41,759 nt of DNA from Candidatus Gastranaerophilales bacterium (GTDB taxonomy: Bacteria > Cyanobacteriota > Vampirovibrionia > Gastranaerophilales > Gastranaerophilaceae): positions 1 to 41,759 of the forward strand of contig CALUVJ010000006.1 in the NCBI GenBank assembly GCA_944324195.1, read 5' to 3'. Positions within the stretch are counted from its first letter, which is position 1. Each line of letters opens with the position of its first letter. The notes beneath the pieces were generated by a model. The model was not told the origin of the DNA. It did not search any database and was given only the letters and a program-made list of their open reading frames with translations. The translations under genes and the position numbers were made by a program. Below, one piece after another: positions 1 to 8,875 of the stretch.

Positions 1-50
1 ATTTTAATTAAAATCGTTTATAATAATGAAAGGTAAATTAGGAGGGAAAG

Positions 51-794
51 ATGAAAAAATTATTAGTATTGACATTAGTTACAGGTATGTTTGCTTCAAC
101 AGTAGCGGTTTCTCAGGCTGCAATTCAGGGAAGCGACAGAGGATATATTTCAGTTTCTACAAATGCTAATACTGAAATAGCGCCTGATGTTGCGGAAATT
201 TCTTTTGCAGTTCAGACTTCTGATGCAAAATCAATGCAAAAGGCTACGCAATTAAACAAAGAAGCTTCTGATAAAGTTCTGTCGGTTTTAGGCTCTATGT
301 TGAACCCTAAAAACGGAGATTATATAAAGACTTCTGATTTTAGCGCACAGCCGATTTATACTTATTCCGGAAGCAAACGCAGCTTTGATAAGTATGAAGT
401 TTCAAACAGAGTAATTGTTCATACAAAATCTCTTGATAAAGTTGGCGCGATGATAGATAAGGCAATTGAGGCAGGTGCAACAAATGTTGATAACCTTAAT
501 TTCTCAATTTCAACTTATGATAATCAGTGCAACGAGCTGCTGGGAATTGCAACAAAAAAAGCTACAACAAGGGCAAATTTTCTTGCTAAAAACCTCGGAA
601 CAACCGTAGATGGCGTAAGAAGCTTTGACGTAAGCTGCAACGCAAATAATTACGGCAGCCCGAGATTTTATATGGCTAAAAATATGGTGGCAGACGCGGC
701 TGCTGAAAGCTCTGCAGCTGGAACTTCCACTTCAATCTCCGGCGGTGTAATTAAGATTAATGCAAATGTTAATGCAAGCTTTTTTGTAAAATAA
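51..794 (+). CDS. Secreted SIMPL-domain (DUF541) protein
   Basis: A 247-residue exported protein of the SIMPL/DUF541 family; the biochemical role of this family is poorly defined (envelope or periplasmic, linked to oxidative stress in some bacteria). Residues 1-24 form a clear Sec signal peptide (MKK, hydrophobic core, SQAA cleavage region). The mature part starts with the family hallmark, a segment around residues 33-55 with EIAPDVAEISFAV, followed by the T-SDFSAQPIYTYSG region and a YEVSNRVIVHTK strand. The start is fixed by a strong Shine-Dalgarno (GGAGGG at about 41-46). A TATAAT box at 19-24 is a likely -10, but its -35 would lie outside the window. A strong terminator follows, so it is probably monocistronic. 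Family assignment is confident; function is not. Confidence 0.85.
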   Translation: MKKLLVLTLVTGMFASTVAVSQAAIQGSDRGYISVSTNANTEIAPDVAEISFAVQTSDAKSMQKATQLNKEASDKVLSVLGSMLNPKNGDYIKTSDFSAQPIYTYSGSKRSFDKYEVSNRVIVHTKSLDKVGAMIDKAIEAGATNVDNLNFSISTYDNQCNELLGIATKKATTRANFLAKNLGTTVDGVRSFDVSCNANNYGSPRFYMAKNMVADAAAESSAAGTSTSISGGVIKINANVNASFFVK

Positions 795-812
795 AATGAC
801 AAAACAGTGTAG

Positions 813-840
813 ACGGGCAGTTTAAACTGCCCGTTTTGTA
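813..840 (+). terminator. Rho-independent terminator after the SIMPL gene
   Basis: A perfect 22-nt palindrome at 813-834 (ACGGGCAGTTT and its complement) is followed by TTTTGTATGTT. It ends the SIMPL transcript. The promoter of the next gene begins only about 7 nt after the stem. Confidence 0.85.
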
Positions 841-849
841 TGTTAAAAT
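841..849 (+). promoter_or_regulatory. Extended -10 promoter, leaderless TPR gene
   Basis: TGTTAAAAT is an extended -10 (TGn plus TAAAAT at 844-849). The ATG follows 6 nt later at 856, which is where transcription should begin. No Shine-Dalgarno lies between, so the mRNA is predicted to be leaderless. The position expected for a -35 falls inside the preceding terminator stem, consistent with reliance on the extended -10. Confidence 0.55.
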
Positions 850-855
850 AGAATA

Positions 856-1794
856 ATGAAAGAAAAAAATAAAGTAATCCGAAAAATTTTAAACAGTCTT
901 AACGCAAATGATCTGGAGTATGCCAGAAAAATTATAGAGCGGGATTTAAAGCGCCTGAATTGTGATGATGAATATTATTTTTATCTGGCTTTAATATCAG
1001 AAGATATGAAAGAAAAAAAGGAGCTTTATACAAAGGCAATTGACGCTAATCCTGAATTTTTAGATGCATATATTAACAGAGGGCTTGTGAATAATGAGCT
1101 TGGCGAATACGGGGATTCCATAAAAGATTATAATAAGGCAATAGAGCTGGATAGAAAGTGTGCTCTTGCTTTTAATAACCGCGGATATACTAAATATTTG
1201 CAAGGCGACTACGAAGGTGCGCTAAAAGATTACAATAAAGCGATTATTTTAAATCCAAAATTCCAGATGGCACTTGATAACAAGGCGCTGTTGTTTTCAA
1301 AAGTCTGCATGGAGGATGACAAGGATTTTAGCGAAAATTTTTATCTCAGTCTTGGAATAAAAGAGATAAATGAAGGTCATTTTTTGGAAGCAATCAGAAA
1401 TTTTGATGAATCTTTAAAGTACAATAAAGATAATGAACTTGTCTATTTCTATAAAGGAATTGCTTATCATAGTATAGGCAATGACAAAGAAGCTTACGAT
1501 AACTATACTAAAGCAATAAAATTAAACAAGAATATGACAGACGCGTACTTTAACAGGGGGCAGTTAATTTTTAAGACTAATCCTAAAGAAGCTCTGGATG
1601 ATTTTGTAACTGCCGTTGCGCTGGATCCGAAATTTATAGATGCGTATTATTCAATCGCTGCAATTCAAAAAGATTTAGGGCATTATGAAGCTGCTATAAA
1701 AAATCTTGATAAAATTATAGAACTTGAACCGCAGGCGGTGAATGCAAAGGCATTAAAAAAATTGATTTTGACAAAGTATTTAAAAAATAATTAA
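856..1794 (+). CDS. Tetratricopeptide-repeat protein
   Basis: A 312-residue protein built almost wholly from tetratricopeptide repeats, which are helical-hairpin scaffolds for protein-protein contacts. Repeats are recognisable by the A-x-x-N-x-G, Y-x-x-A-I and L-x-P signature: AYINRGLVNNELGEY, AFNNRGYTKYLQGDY, VYFYKGIAYHSIGND, AYFNRGQLIF and AYYSIAAIQKDLGHY, with L-P or L-D spacers between. No signal peptide or membrane segment is visible, so it is probably cytoplasmic. No catalytic domain is present and the partner is unknown. The start ATG has no Shine-Dalgarno and sits 6 nt after an extended -10, so it is probably translated from a leaderless mRNA. It converges with the small gene on the opposite strand. 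Confidence 0.85.
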   Translation: MKEKNKVIRKILNSLNANDLEYARKIIERDLKRLNCDDEYYFYLALISEDMKEKKELYTKAIDANPEFLDAYINRGLVNNELGEYGDSIKDYNKAIELDRKCALAFNNRGYTKYLQGDYEGALKDYNKAIILNPKFQMALDNKALLFSKVCMEDDKDFSENFYLSLGIKEINEGHFLEAIRNFDESLKYNKDNELVYFYKGIAYHSIGNDKEAYDNYTKAIKLNKNMTDAYFNRGQLIFKTNPKEALDDFVTAVALDPKFIDAYYSIAAIQKDLGHYEAAIKNLDKIIELEPQAVNAKALKKLILTKYLKNN

Positions 1795-1806
1795 AAGTAA
1801 GAATTA

Positions 1807-2073
1807 TTATTTTATAAAACTAAATGCTACGACTTTATCAAAATTAACATGCAGCCAATCGTAGTGCGAACTTGTATATTTATCACAAGTTTGGTTTTCA
1901 TAAACGTCATTAATAAGGCAAAGTGACGCATTTGTAAGGTTTATAAAAAAATCCCTGTTGCACTCTTCGCAATCATAAACCCTGCCGACAATCTGGTAGT
2001 GGTTTGTCAAAATGACAACTTTATCGGAATTTGATTTGTCCATGATTTTTTTAAATTCGTCTGCTCTGTTCAT
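1807..2073 (-). CDS. Small hypothetical protein, possibly Sm-like fold
   Basis: An 88-residue protein of unknown function. After a charged helix (residues 1-17) comes a beta-rich stretch: KVVILTNHYQIVGRVYDCEE, then RDFFINLTNASLCLIND, then DWLHVNFDKVVAFSF at the end. The order V-x-L-T-N-x-x-x-x-x-G-x-V, F-x-x-L-x-x-A and a final I/V-A-F strand resembles small Sm/LSm-like barrels, but I cannot confirm homology by eye. Four cysteines (two in the CEEC pair) are present. The frame is coherent, and it sits between two real genes without overlap. An AGGAT about 9 nt before the ATG is a weak ribosome-binding site. Confidence 0.55.
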   Translation of the reverse strand: MNRADEFKKIMDKSNSDKVVILTNHYQIVGRVYDCEECNRDFFINLTNASLCLINDVYENQTCDKYTSSHYDWLHVNFDKVVAFSFIK

Positions 2074-2140
2074 TACTGTTTTATCCTATATTATGTCTTA
2101 CAAATACAGGATTAATCACCGCATAAAAAATAACAATTGC

Positions 2141-3133
2141 CTAAACTACCATATCATTAAAACTTTTAGAATCATCGTAGTTAAACATGTGGATAAAAGT
2201 ATAGAGCATTCTGGCTGAAAAACGTTTAGTTCCGACTTCAAGCATTGTCCTTAAGGCTTCTTTATTGTTCATAATAAGAACATGGGTTCGGTTGAAAGCA
2301 AGATTGTCATAATAATTTGCCACATTAATTATTTGACTGTATTCAGAAATGTAATCGCTTGACAGTCCTTGCGGATATCCTGAACCGTCATTGTTTTCGT
2401 GGTGTTCTAATGCGACTTTTGCTATTTCTTCCGGAAGTTCAAATTCTTCTTTAATCATTCTATATCCGATTATCGGATGCGCTTTAACTTCATCTTCATT
2501 CATTGTAAGCAGAGCTTGAGAATCGGCAAGATCTATTTTTAATTTTCCGACATCATGTAAAAGTCCTGCAAGAATTACTTGATCAACAGATAAAGCAGAA
2601 TATTCAAGTTTTTTAGCAATTAATCCGGAAACAATTGCAACGTTAAGAGGGTGGCAAAGCTCATATTCGCCTAAAAATCTTAGTTTGGAACCTTTGCCGG
2701 ATTTGTTTAGCTGTTTAAATATTTCGGTTTTCAAAATGCCTATTAACGTATTAAGTTTTAAAAGCCCTTCTTCATAATAACCTTGAATCAGCAAATCAAG
2801 AATTCTTTTGTAAAAATACTTAATTTTTACCTGAGTTTCTGTTTTTATATATCCGTCTTTATTAATTACTGTTTCAAAATCAGAGGGGTCTATTCCTTCA
2901 TAAGAGAAATTTAAAAGCTGGGAAGGTGTGTTACTGTCAGCCTGATCGCTGTTCTCGGCGTTTTCTTCGCTATTAAATTCTTCAGTATATATTTTGACGT
3001 AGTTTTTGAGCATTATAAGCTTGCCGGGAGTTAAAACCTCTCCGGCTTCAAGAATTTTACCCTTATTTTCGGTATACAAATCAAAGGGTAAAACTTTATA
3101 ACTGCTTAGTTCTTTATTAGTAACTATTCTCAT
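2141..3133 (-). CDS. HD-GYP domain phosphodiesterase
   Basis: A 330-residue protein with a C-terminal HD-GYP domain, the family that hydrolyses cyclic di-GMP (or related cyclic dinucleotides). Metal and GYP motifs are intact: H161, HDVGK at 193-197, HP at 219-220 and HHENNDGSGYP at 244-254. The N-terminal segment (about 1-50, including LPFDLYTENKGKILEAGEVL) is a short sensory-type module common ahead of HD-GYP domains. It is joined by an acidic low-complexity linker (about 52-70). There is no membrane segment or receiver domain, so the input is unknown. The gene has its own extended -10 box 7 nt before the ATG and no Shine-Dalgarno. It lies 31 nt downstream of the permease pair on the same strand but appears to be transcribed separately. 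Confidence 0.88.
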   Translation of the reverse strand: MRIVTNKELSSYKVLPFDLYTENKGKILEAGEVLTPGKLIMLKNYVKIYTEEFNSEENAENSDQADSNTPSQLLNFSYEGIDPSDFETVINKDGYIKTETQVKIKYFYKRILDLLIQGYYEEGLLKLNTLIGILKTEIFKQLNKSGKGSKLRFLGEYELCHPLNVAIVSGLIAKKLEYSALSVDQVILAGLLHDVGKLKIDLADSQALLTMNEDEVKAHPIIGYRMIKEEFELPEEIAKVALEHHENNDGSGYPQGLSSDYISEYSQIINVANYYDNLAFNRTHVLIMNNKEALRTMLEVGTKRFSARMLYTFIHMFNYDDSKSFNDMVV

Positions 3134-3140
3134 ACTAAGG

Positions 3141-3149
3141 ATTATAACA
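3141..3149 (-). promoter_or_regulatory. Extended -10 promoter, leaderless HD-GYP gene
   Basis: Read on the minus strand this is TGTTATAAT, a perfect extended -10. The ATG at 3133 begins 7 nt after the hexamer. The 7-nt gap (CCTTAGT) holds no Shine-Dalgarno, so a leaderless start is expected. Confidence 0.6.
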
Positions 3150-3164
3150 CTTTTTTAGCAAAAT

Positions 3165-4709
3165 TCATACATTATCTGTTCTATTTTCTTCTCTGCGTTT
3201 TTCGCTGTAACTGTATCCGGCGTAAATGGCGAGTCCTATAAGCAGCCAGATTATAAAGTATAATGCGGAAGTTGCTTTTGCGCTAAACTTGCAATACATA
3301 AGTCCGAAACAGGTTACTATACCTAATATCGGAAACCACGGACAGAAAGGAACTTTAAACGGACGCTCTCTATCCGGTTCGGTTTTTCTTAAAATCAATA
3401 CCGCAATACAGATAATTATAAATGAAGTAAATGTTCCGAAGTTGCATAATTCTGCCGATATATTCAAATCCATAAATAAGGCGCAAATAATTACAATTAA
3501 ACCTGAAATCCATGTCAAAATATGCGGAGTTTTAAATTTTTCATGTATTTTATTTAAAGATTTCGGCAGGAAATTATCCCTGCTCATTGCAAATAAAATT
3601 CTTGTAGTACCCAATTGATAAATTAATAAAACCGAAGTCAGAGCGCAAAGCGCCCCCATAGAAATTAATCCCGCATACCAGTTTTTACCGATAAATCTCA
3701 TTGCGTGTGCAAGCGGAGCTTGCGTATCAATTGAATTAAAAGGTACTATACCTGTTAAAACAAGTGCTGCGCAGATGTATAGAATTGTACATATCGCAAG
3801 TGTTCCCATAATTGCTACCGGCAAATCTCTCTGCGGATTTTTTGTTTCTTCCGCAGCCGTTGAAATAGCGTCAAACCCAATATATGCAAAAAAGATTACA
3901 AATGCTCCGGTAAAGATTCCTTCCAGACCGTTCGGCGCAAAAGGAGCCCAGTTCTCAGGCTTAATATAAAAAGAGCCCATTACAATAAAAGAAAGGATTA
4001 TAAACATATTTACCCCGACCATTATTGTAGCGACTCTTGTTGATTCTTTTACACCTTTTACAAGAAGAATTGTAAGCAAAAGTACTATTGCAATTGCAGG
4101 TATATTTATTGCAACAGGAATTTCAAGTCCTAAAGGTAAATGTATAAATGGCATCTTATCGTGAACGTCCCAGCCGTATTTGCTACAGATTTCATACATT
4201 GTTCTGTAATCATTTCTGAGCCAGAGAGGACAATTTACAACAAATGCCGGAAGAATATGCTTGAAACCCTTCATAAACTGAACAAAATAACCTGTCCAGG
4301 CACTTGCAACGGTAATATTCCCGATTGCGTATTCAAGCATCAAAATCCAGCCGACCATCCACGCCATAAATTCGCCCATCGTTGCGTAAGTATATGTATA
4401 AGCGCTTCCCGCAACCGGCATCATTGCTGCGATTTCCGAATAGGATAATGCTGAAAAAACACTCGCAACAGCAGCCAGAACCATTGAAATTACAACAGCC
4501 GTTCCTGCGCCTGCTCCGTCAGAACTTCCTACAATTGCACTTCCGATAATTGTAAAAATTCCCGTTCCGACAACCGCTCCAATTCCGAGTACGATTAAAT
4601 CAAATACTCCGAGTGTTTTCTTCAAGCCGGAATTTGCTCCGGCTTCAATTATTTCCTGAGGACTTTTGCATTTTATTAAATTACTTAGTACTGTATTCAA
4701 CTTTTTCAT
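3165..4709 (-). CDS. APC-superfamily amino acid permease (second copy)
   Basis: A 514-residue integral membrane transporter of the amino acid-polyamine-organocation superfamily, closest in pattern to CAT/YfnA-type cationic or general amino-acid permeases. About 12 hydrophobic helices are visible. The substrate-site loop of TM1 is GIGAVVGTGIFTIIG (about residues 41-55). The SEIAAMMPVAGSAYTYTY region and FAYIGFDAISTAAEE (TM6 area) are also diagnostic. A KVPFCPWFPILG loop precedes the last helices. Its start codon lies inside the 3' end of the upstream permease gene (29-nt overlap), so the two are co-transcribed and probably translationally coupled. Substrate cannot be told from sequence alone. 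Confidence 0.9.
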   Translation of the reverse strand: MKKLNTVLSNLIKCKSPQEIIEAGANSGLKKTLGVFDLIVLGIGAVVGTGIFTIIGSAIVGSSDGAGAGTAVVISMVLAAVASVFSALSYSEIAAMMPVAGSAYTYTYATMGEFMAWMVGWILMLEYAIGNITVASAWTGYFVQFMKGFKHILPAFVVNCPLWLRNDYRTMYEICSKYGWDVHDKMPFIHLPLGLEIPVAINIPAIAIVLLLTILLVKGVKESTRVATIMVGVNMFIILSFIVMGSFYIKPENWAPFAPNGLEGIFTGAFVIFFAYIGFDAISTAAEETKNPQRDLPVAIMGTLAICTILYICAALVLTGIVPFNSIDTQAPLAHAMRFIGKNWYAGLISMGALCALTSVLLIYQLGTTRILFAMSRDNFLPKSLNKIHEKFKTPHILTWISGLIVIICALFMDLNISAELCNFGTFTSFIIICIAVLILRKTEPDRERPFKVPFCPWFPILGIVTCFGLMYCKFSAKATSALYFIIWLLIGLAIYAGYSYSEKRREENRTDNV

Positions 4710-6300
4710 TATCTATCGCTATTTCTTTTTCTTCAGCTAATCTTTCAATTCTTCTATTCTTTTGGTACCCATATGAAGCGTAAATCAAGGCGCCCATAAT
4801 TACCCATACAATAAACATTTCCGTTGATAATCTTGCGGTATCGCCTTTTGCAACAATCATTGAAAATACCATTAAGCCGCCGCAGCAGATAATACCGGCG
4901 AGCGGAAACCACGGGCAGAACGGAACTTTGAACGGTCTTTTTCTGTCCGGATCAACTTTTCTTAGAATTAATATCGCAACGCATACAATAATAAACGAAG
5001 TAAATGTTCCGAAGTTGCAGAGTGAAGTTGCAACATTTAAATCCAGAATTAATGTACCCAAAATACCTACAATACCGACAGTTATTGTCAAAATATGAGG
5101 AGTGTTAAATTTAGGGTGAAGTTTCTGGAATACGCTCGGGAGGAAATTATCCCTGCTCATTGCGTACAATACTCTTGTTGCAGCCATGTGCATTACAAGG
5201 AGCACGGAAGTTAAACCCGCAAGCGACCCGATTGAAATCAAACCGGCTACCCAGTTTTGATGAACTACACTCATAGCAAATGCCATTGGAGCTTTGATTA
5301 AACCTTCCGGAATAACTCCGCCGGTTGTAGGCTGCATACCGGTTAAAACAAGAGCAACAAGAACATACACAATGGTTGTTGCAACAAGTGAGCCTAAAAT
5401 ACCAATCGGCAAATCCTTCTGCGGGTTTTTACATTCTTCTGCAGCAGTTGCAATAGCATCAAACCCTATGTATGCAAAAAAGATTATGAATGCGCCCATA
5501 AATATGCCTTCAAACCCGTTTGGCGCAAAAGGTGTCCAGTTTTCAGGCTTAATATAAAACATACCCGTAAGTACAAATAAAGCAATAACGCCGATTTTAA
5601 CCGCAACCATTATTCCTGCCATTTTAGCGGAATCTTTTGTTCCTTTAACTAAGATAGCTGTAATAAGAGCAATCATAATAATTGCCGGAAGATTTATACA
5701 GAAAGGTATTCCTGCAATATGAGGAATTGCGGTGTGATAATCAATTCCCTGCGCGGTATAAGCCGTTACTGCGGATCTGTAATCATCAACAAGCCACAGG
5801 GGCGGATTTGTAATCCAAGCAGGCAGAATATTTGAAAAACCTTTCATAAATTGTACAAAGTGATTTGTCCACGCACAGGCTACTGCGATAAATCCGATTG
5901 CGTATTCAAGCATCAAAATCCATCCGACAATCCACGCTGCAAATTCGCCTAATGTCGCGAAAGTATAAGCGTAAGCACCGCCCGCGACCGGTATCATAGT
6001 GGCAAATTCACTGTAACATAAGGCCGAGAATACACAGGCAATTGCTGCTATTACCATAGAAATAATAAGAGCCGGTCCTGCTCCCGGGCTTGAACCGTCA
6101 GCACTTCCTGCCGCAGCTACACCTACGATTGCAAAAATTCCGGAGCCGATAATCGCACCAACTCCTAAAATAATTAAATCCCATACCCCTAAAGTTTTTT
6201 CCAAACCGCCTTTTTCAGCGTTTGAAAGTGCATCATCCATGTTTTTAAGGGTTAACATTTTTCTCAAAACCTGAGGTAGTGAAAATCTTTTTTCTGCCAT
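4681..6300 (-). CDS. APC-superfamily amino acid permease (first copy)
   Basis: A 539-residue paralogue of the following permease. They share N-terminal GLxKTLGVxDLIxLGxGA, the TM1 loop GVGAIIGSGIFAIVG, the FAYIGFDAIATAAEE segment and the KVPFCPWFP loop. Differences cluster in the external loop around residues 165-200 and in the longer charged C-terminus (EEKEIAIDNEKVEYSTK). The start follows a good Shine-Dalgarno (AAAGGTGAT). It is the first gene of a two-gene operon with the downstream copy. The pair looks like a tandem duplication that has diverged, perhaps in substrate range. A repeat cluster separates it from glyQ upstream. Confidence 0.9.
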   Translation of the reverse strand: MAEKRFSLPQVLRKMLTLKNMDDALSNAEKGGLEKTLGVWDLIILGVGAIIGSGIFAIVGVAAAGSADGSSPGAGPALIISMVIAAIACVFSALCYSEFATMIPVAGGAYAYTFATLGEFAAWIVGWILMLEYAIGFIAVACAWTNHFVQFMKGFSNILPAWITNPPLWLVDDYRSAVTAYTAQGIDYHTAIPHIAGIPFCINLPAIIMIALITAILVKGTKDSAKMAGIMVAVKIGVIALFVLTGMFYIKPENWTPFAPNGFEGIFMGAFIIFFAYIGFDAIATAAEECKNPQKDLPIGILGSLVATTIVYVLVALVLTGMQPTTGGVIPEGLIKAPMAFAMSVVHQNWVAGLISIGSLAGLTSVLLVMHMAATRVLYAMSRDNFLPSVFQKLHPKFNTPHILTITVGIVGILGTLILDLNVATSLCNFGTFTSFIIVCVAILILRKVDPDRKRPFKVPFCPWFPLAGIICCGGLMVFSMIVAKGDTARLSTEMFIVWVIMGALIYASYGYQKNRRIERLAEEKEIAIDNEKVEYSTK

Positions 6301-6353
6301 TTATCACCTTTCTATATATCTAACCGTCTTTATCGGATATTTTGTATTTTATG

Positions 6354-6530
6354 GATTGCTTCGGGCCGTCTTGACTATTCCCTCGCAATGACGCAGAGTT
6401 TGGCGTTAGCAGTATGATGTCATTGCGAGACCCGTCAGGGTCGCGGCAATCCAAATTTTATTTAATTGTCAAATTAGTTATAGATTGCTTCGGGCCGTTC
6501 CGGCTATTCCCCTCGCAATGACGCAGAGTG
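6354..6530. repeat. ATTGC/GCAAT interspersed palindromic repeat cluster (three copies)
   Basis: Two direct copies of a module beginning GATTGCTTCGGGCCG and ending CTCGCAATGACGCAGAGT lie at about 6354-6400 and 6483-6530. An inverted copy (TCATTGCGAG ... CGGCAATCCA) lies at about 6420-6453, so the first two can pair as a long stem. This resembles the ATTGC-GCAAT intergenic repeats scattered through many bacterial genomes. It fills most of the 304-base gap between the permease gene and glyQ; I see no gene there. Confidence 0.75.
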
Positions 6531-6540
6531 TATAACCTGC

Positions 6541-6607
6541 TTAGTCACCCAGTCACTTAATCACTTAGTCACTAATCTATTCACTGCTCACCAGTCACTA
6601 TTCACTA
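6541..6607. repeat. 7-nt-period TCACTTAG tract
   Basis: A run of about nine imperfect heptads of the form TTAGTCAC / TATTCAC / CAGTCAC fills the space up to glyQ. The glyQ stop codon (6605-6607 on the plus strand, CTA) is the last three bases of a TTCACTA unit. The same heptads recur at about 10735, 14119, 17801-17880 and 29440. Confidence 0.8.
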
Positions 6608-7477
6608 TTTAAGCAGCGGGAAGCCCAGTTTTTCGCGCTGCTTGACGTACAGCTGCGCAACCGCGGAGGCCATTGTTCTCACTCTGTTTATGAAATTGAT
6701 ACGTTCATCTTTACTTATTACTCCTCTTGCGTCAAGAAGGTTAAAAGTGTGTGAACATTTCAAAACATAATCATAAGCAGGCAGAACAAGTTCTGCATTT
6801 ATACAATTATCGACTTCTTTTTGGTATGCGTCAAATAACTTGAATAATCTGTCAGCGTCAGAATACTCAAAATTATATTTTGATTGTTCTATTTCGTTTT
6901 GGAGATAAATGTCACCGTATTTCAAAGTATTATTCCACATAATATCAAATACGGATTCCTTGTTCTGAATATACATAGCGATTCTTTCAAGACCGTATGT
7001 AATTTCTAGCGCAACAGGTTTAACCTCTAACCCGCCAACCTGCTGGAAATATGTAAACTGGGTAATTTCCATTCCGTCTAACCAGACTTCCCAGCCTACA
7101 CCTGCAGCGCCGAGAGTCGGAGATTCCCAGTTATCTTCTACAAATCTTACATCGTGTTTGGATAAATCAATTCCCATTGCTTCCAAACTCTTCAAATACA
7201 ATTCCTGTGCGTTATCTGGAGAAGGCTTAAGAATAACCTGATACTGAAAATAATGTCCCAATCTGTTAGGATTCTCGCCGTATCTTGCATCGGTCGGACG
7301 TCTGCAAGGCTCAACCATCGCTGTTGACCACGGTTCAGGTCCGAGTGCTCTTAAAAAAGTCGCCGGATTCATAGTAGAAGCACCTTTTTCTATATCATAA
7401 GGCTGCTGGATTATGCATCCGTAATCTGACCAGAATCTTGATAAGTTAAGTATTAAGTCTTGAAAATTTAACGCCAT
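6605..7477 (-). CDS. glyQ: Glycyl-tRNA synthetase alpha subunit
   Basis: A 290-residue catalytic alpha subunit of the bacterial alpha2-beta2 glycyl-tRNA synthetase, which charges tRNA-Gly. Length and sequence match the family throughout: [14 protein letters not shown] near the start, [54 protein letters not shown] and [10 protein letters not shown]. The beta subunit gene (glyS) is not in this window, so the two are at separate loci, as in cyanobacteria and unlike the usual glyQS operon. The stop codon is embedded in an interspersed heptad repeat. A GGGGGTAAATG box lies upstream of the start at about 7534-7544. Confidence 0.96.
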   Translation of the reverse strand: MALNFQDLILNLSRFWSDYGCIIQQPYDIEKGASTMNPATFLRALGPEPWSTAMVEPCRRPTDARYGENPNRLGHYFQYQVILKPSPDNAQELYLKSLEAMGIDLSKHDVRFVEDNWESPTLGAAGVGWEVWLDGMEITQFTYFQQVGGLEVKPVALEITYGLERIAMYIQNKESVFDIMWNNTLKYGDIYLQNEIEQSKYNFEYSDADRLFKLFDAYQKEVDNCINAELVLPAYDYVLKCSHTFNLLDARGVISKDERINFINRVRTMASAVAQLYVKQREKLGFPLLK

Positions 7478-7605
7478 TTATATTCCCAATCTTCTATTGT
7501 ATTTTTTACACTTAATTGATTATACACATAAAAGGGGGTAAATGCAAAGAAATTATTATATTTATGTAAATTTTTGTAAAGCTAAAACAAAAGAAAGCAA
7601 TTCTT

Positions 7606-7627
7606 TGGTATATATATACTTTATATA
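7606..7627 (+). promoter_or_regulatory. Promoter close to the start of the EF-hand gene
   Basis: TGGTATATA (7606-7614) is an extended -10 candidate. It is followed by ATACTTTATATA (7616-7627), a 12-mer that also occurs on the minus strand upstream of the related gene at 39753 (plus-strand 39791-39802). The ATG is at 7631 with no Shine-Dalgarno, so the leader would be only about 10 nt or absent. Confidence 0.4.
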
Positions 7628-7630
7628 AAT

Positions 7631-8809
7631 ATGGCACCGGATATTATTAATATAAATATAAAAAGCGGAGATGGCTTATCATACGCTATAGACAGAAAAC
7701 TTGATGCTGAATTAAAACAGGATGTCAAGTTTAATTTGAGTGAGTGGAATTCAGTATTTAATGTTATAAAAAATGATAAAGCTACTGAGAAAAAGCAATA
7801 TACCGGCGGAGATTCCGATATAAGAGATAATAAACAGTTTGTCGTGCAAGAAGGTAATTATCAGATTACAAAGAGTGCCTGGGATAAAATTGTTGATATG
7901 GCAAAAAAGAAACTTGGTATATCAACAGCTGAGCAGAAAGCCGAAACGGAAGAAACGCCTGAAACAGAGGTTCAGACACAAGAAACCGGGACTAAGTCAG
8001 ATGAAGAAAAGATAAAAAACATTCTTACCGAGGCCGGAATAAATGTAAGTGATGCCGATATGGAAAAGATTAAGTCAAAGTATGGAATGATTCTTACATT
8101 CAATAAACAAAACGGTATAAAAACAGATGAGAAAAACTTAAAAGAAAGAATTGTTAATTATGCAAAGGGTTTAAGATTCCAAAACTTTGAAAAAACAGTG
8201 CTTAATCAGAATGGAGAATATGAAAGTGATTGTTCGGAAGCCAAAACATATGAAGAACTTCATACAAAATATAAACAATTCGGAAAAGAGTATGTAGAGA
8301 CAATGGACCAAGACGGCAACGGGCAGATTGATACTCACGAAATGTTTTATTCCGAATTAACAGCTTTGTATGAAAGCAAGGGTATGACATATCTTCAAGC
8401 TAAAGCAAAAGCTCTTGAAGTTACTAAACAATTTAAAGATTATAATGCAATGAATTTGCCTGAGGAAGGCGAGCCTCTGTACGGTACGGAAGAAGCAGTA
8501 CAATTTACAGACATTTTAGGCAAAATGGGTGTACTTGATGAAGATAAGAATATGAGTTTGTCAGCAGATGAAGCAGCTGCGTATTTAATGGCAATGGCCC
8601 AACTGGATGATGCAAGAAACAATATAACCGCACAGGAAAGCGAAAGAGCAGAATTAGCGATTGCAATGCAAGACTATAGTGTTCAGGATATTATGGAAAT
8701 GCTTGGATGTTCGGAAGAAGAAGCTAACAATATAATTTCAATCAGAACCAGATTTAATAGTAAACTTGCGGATGCAAGAGAGTTTATAAAATTTTACGGT
8801 ATTAAATAA
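7631..8809 (+). CDS. EF-hand protein of a lineage-specific family
   Basis: A 392-residue protein I cannot name. It has no signal peptide and no membrane helix. Two EF-hand calcium loops form a pair in the second half: DQDGNGQIDTHE is a canonical 12-residue loop, and DEDKNMSLSADE has all acidic ligands but Met in place of the usual Gly at position 6. The N-terminal 95 residues contain GDSDIRDNK and a final ITKSAWDKIVDMAKK helix. The middle is acidic and low-complexity (about residues 100-125, ETEETPETEVQT). The D-x-[ND]-...-DNK element also occurs near the N-termini of the proteins at 21129 and 39753, suggesting one family. Calcium binding is inferred from the loops. No Shine-Dalgarno is visible. 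Confidence 0.8.
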   Translation: MAPDIININIKSGDGLSYAIDRKLDAELKQDVKFNLSEWNSVFNVIKNDKATEKKQYTGGDSDIRDNKQFVVQEGNYQITKSAWDKIVDMAKKKLGISTAEQKAETEETPETEVQTQETGTKSDEEKIKNILTEAGINVSDADMEKIKSKYGMILTFNKQNGIKTDEKNLKERIVNYAKGLRFQNFEKTVLNQNGEYESDCSEAKTYEELHTKYKQFGKEYVETMDQDGNGQIDTHEMFYSELTALYESKGMTYLQAKAKALEVTKQFKDYNAMNLPEEGEPLYGTEEAVQFTDILGKMGVLDEDKNMSLSADEAAAYLMAMAQLDDARNNITAQESERAELAIAMQDYSVQDIMEMLGCSEEEANNIISIRTRFNSKLADAREFIKFYGIK

Positions 8810-8812
8810 CAC

Positions 8813-8843
8813 TTGACTGAGAGTTGGTATCAGGATGTACTAT
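8813..8843 (+). promoter_or_regulatory. Promoter of the DXS-like gene
   Basis: TTGACT at 8813-8818 is a good -35. TGTACT (8836-8841, 17-nt spacer) or the overlapping TACTAT is the -10. A Shine-Dalgarno (AAAGGAA) precedes the ATG at 8876, so this gene has an ordinary leader. Confidence 0.55.
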
Positions 8844-8875
8844 ATTTATAGTTAAATAAGAAAGGAACTATAAAT

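Noticed and set aside
2012-2218. 68-residue plus-strand ORF
   Set aside because: It overlaps the starts and ends of two better-supported minus-strand genes and shows no coding features.
7478-7630. T-box element before glyQ
   Set aside because: No T-box consensus or antiterminator stem could be found in this short region.
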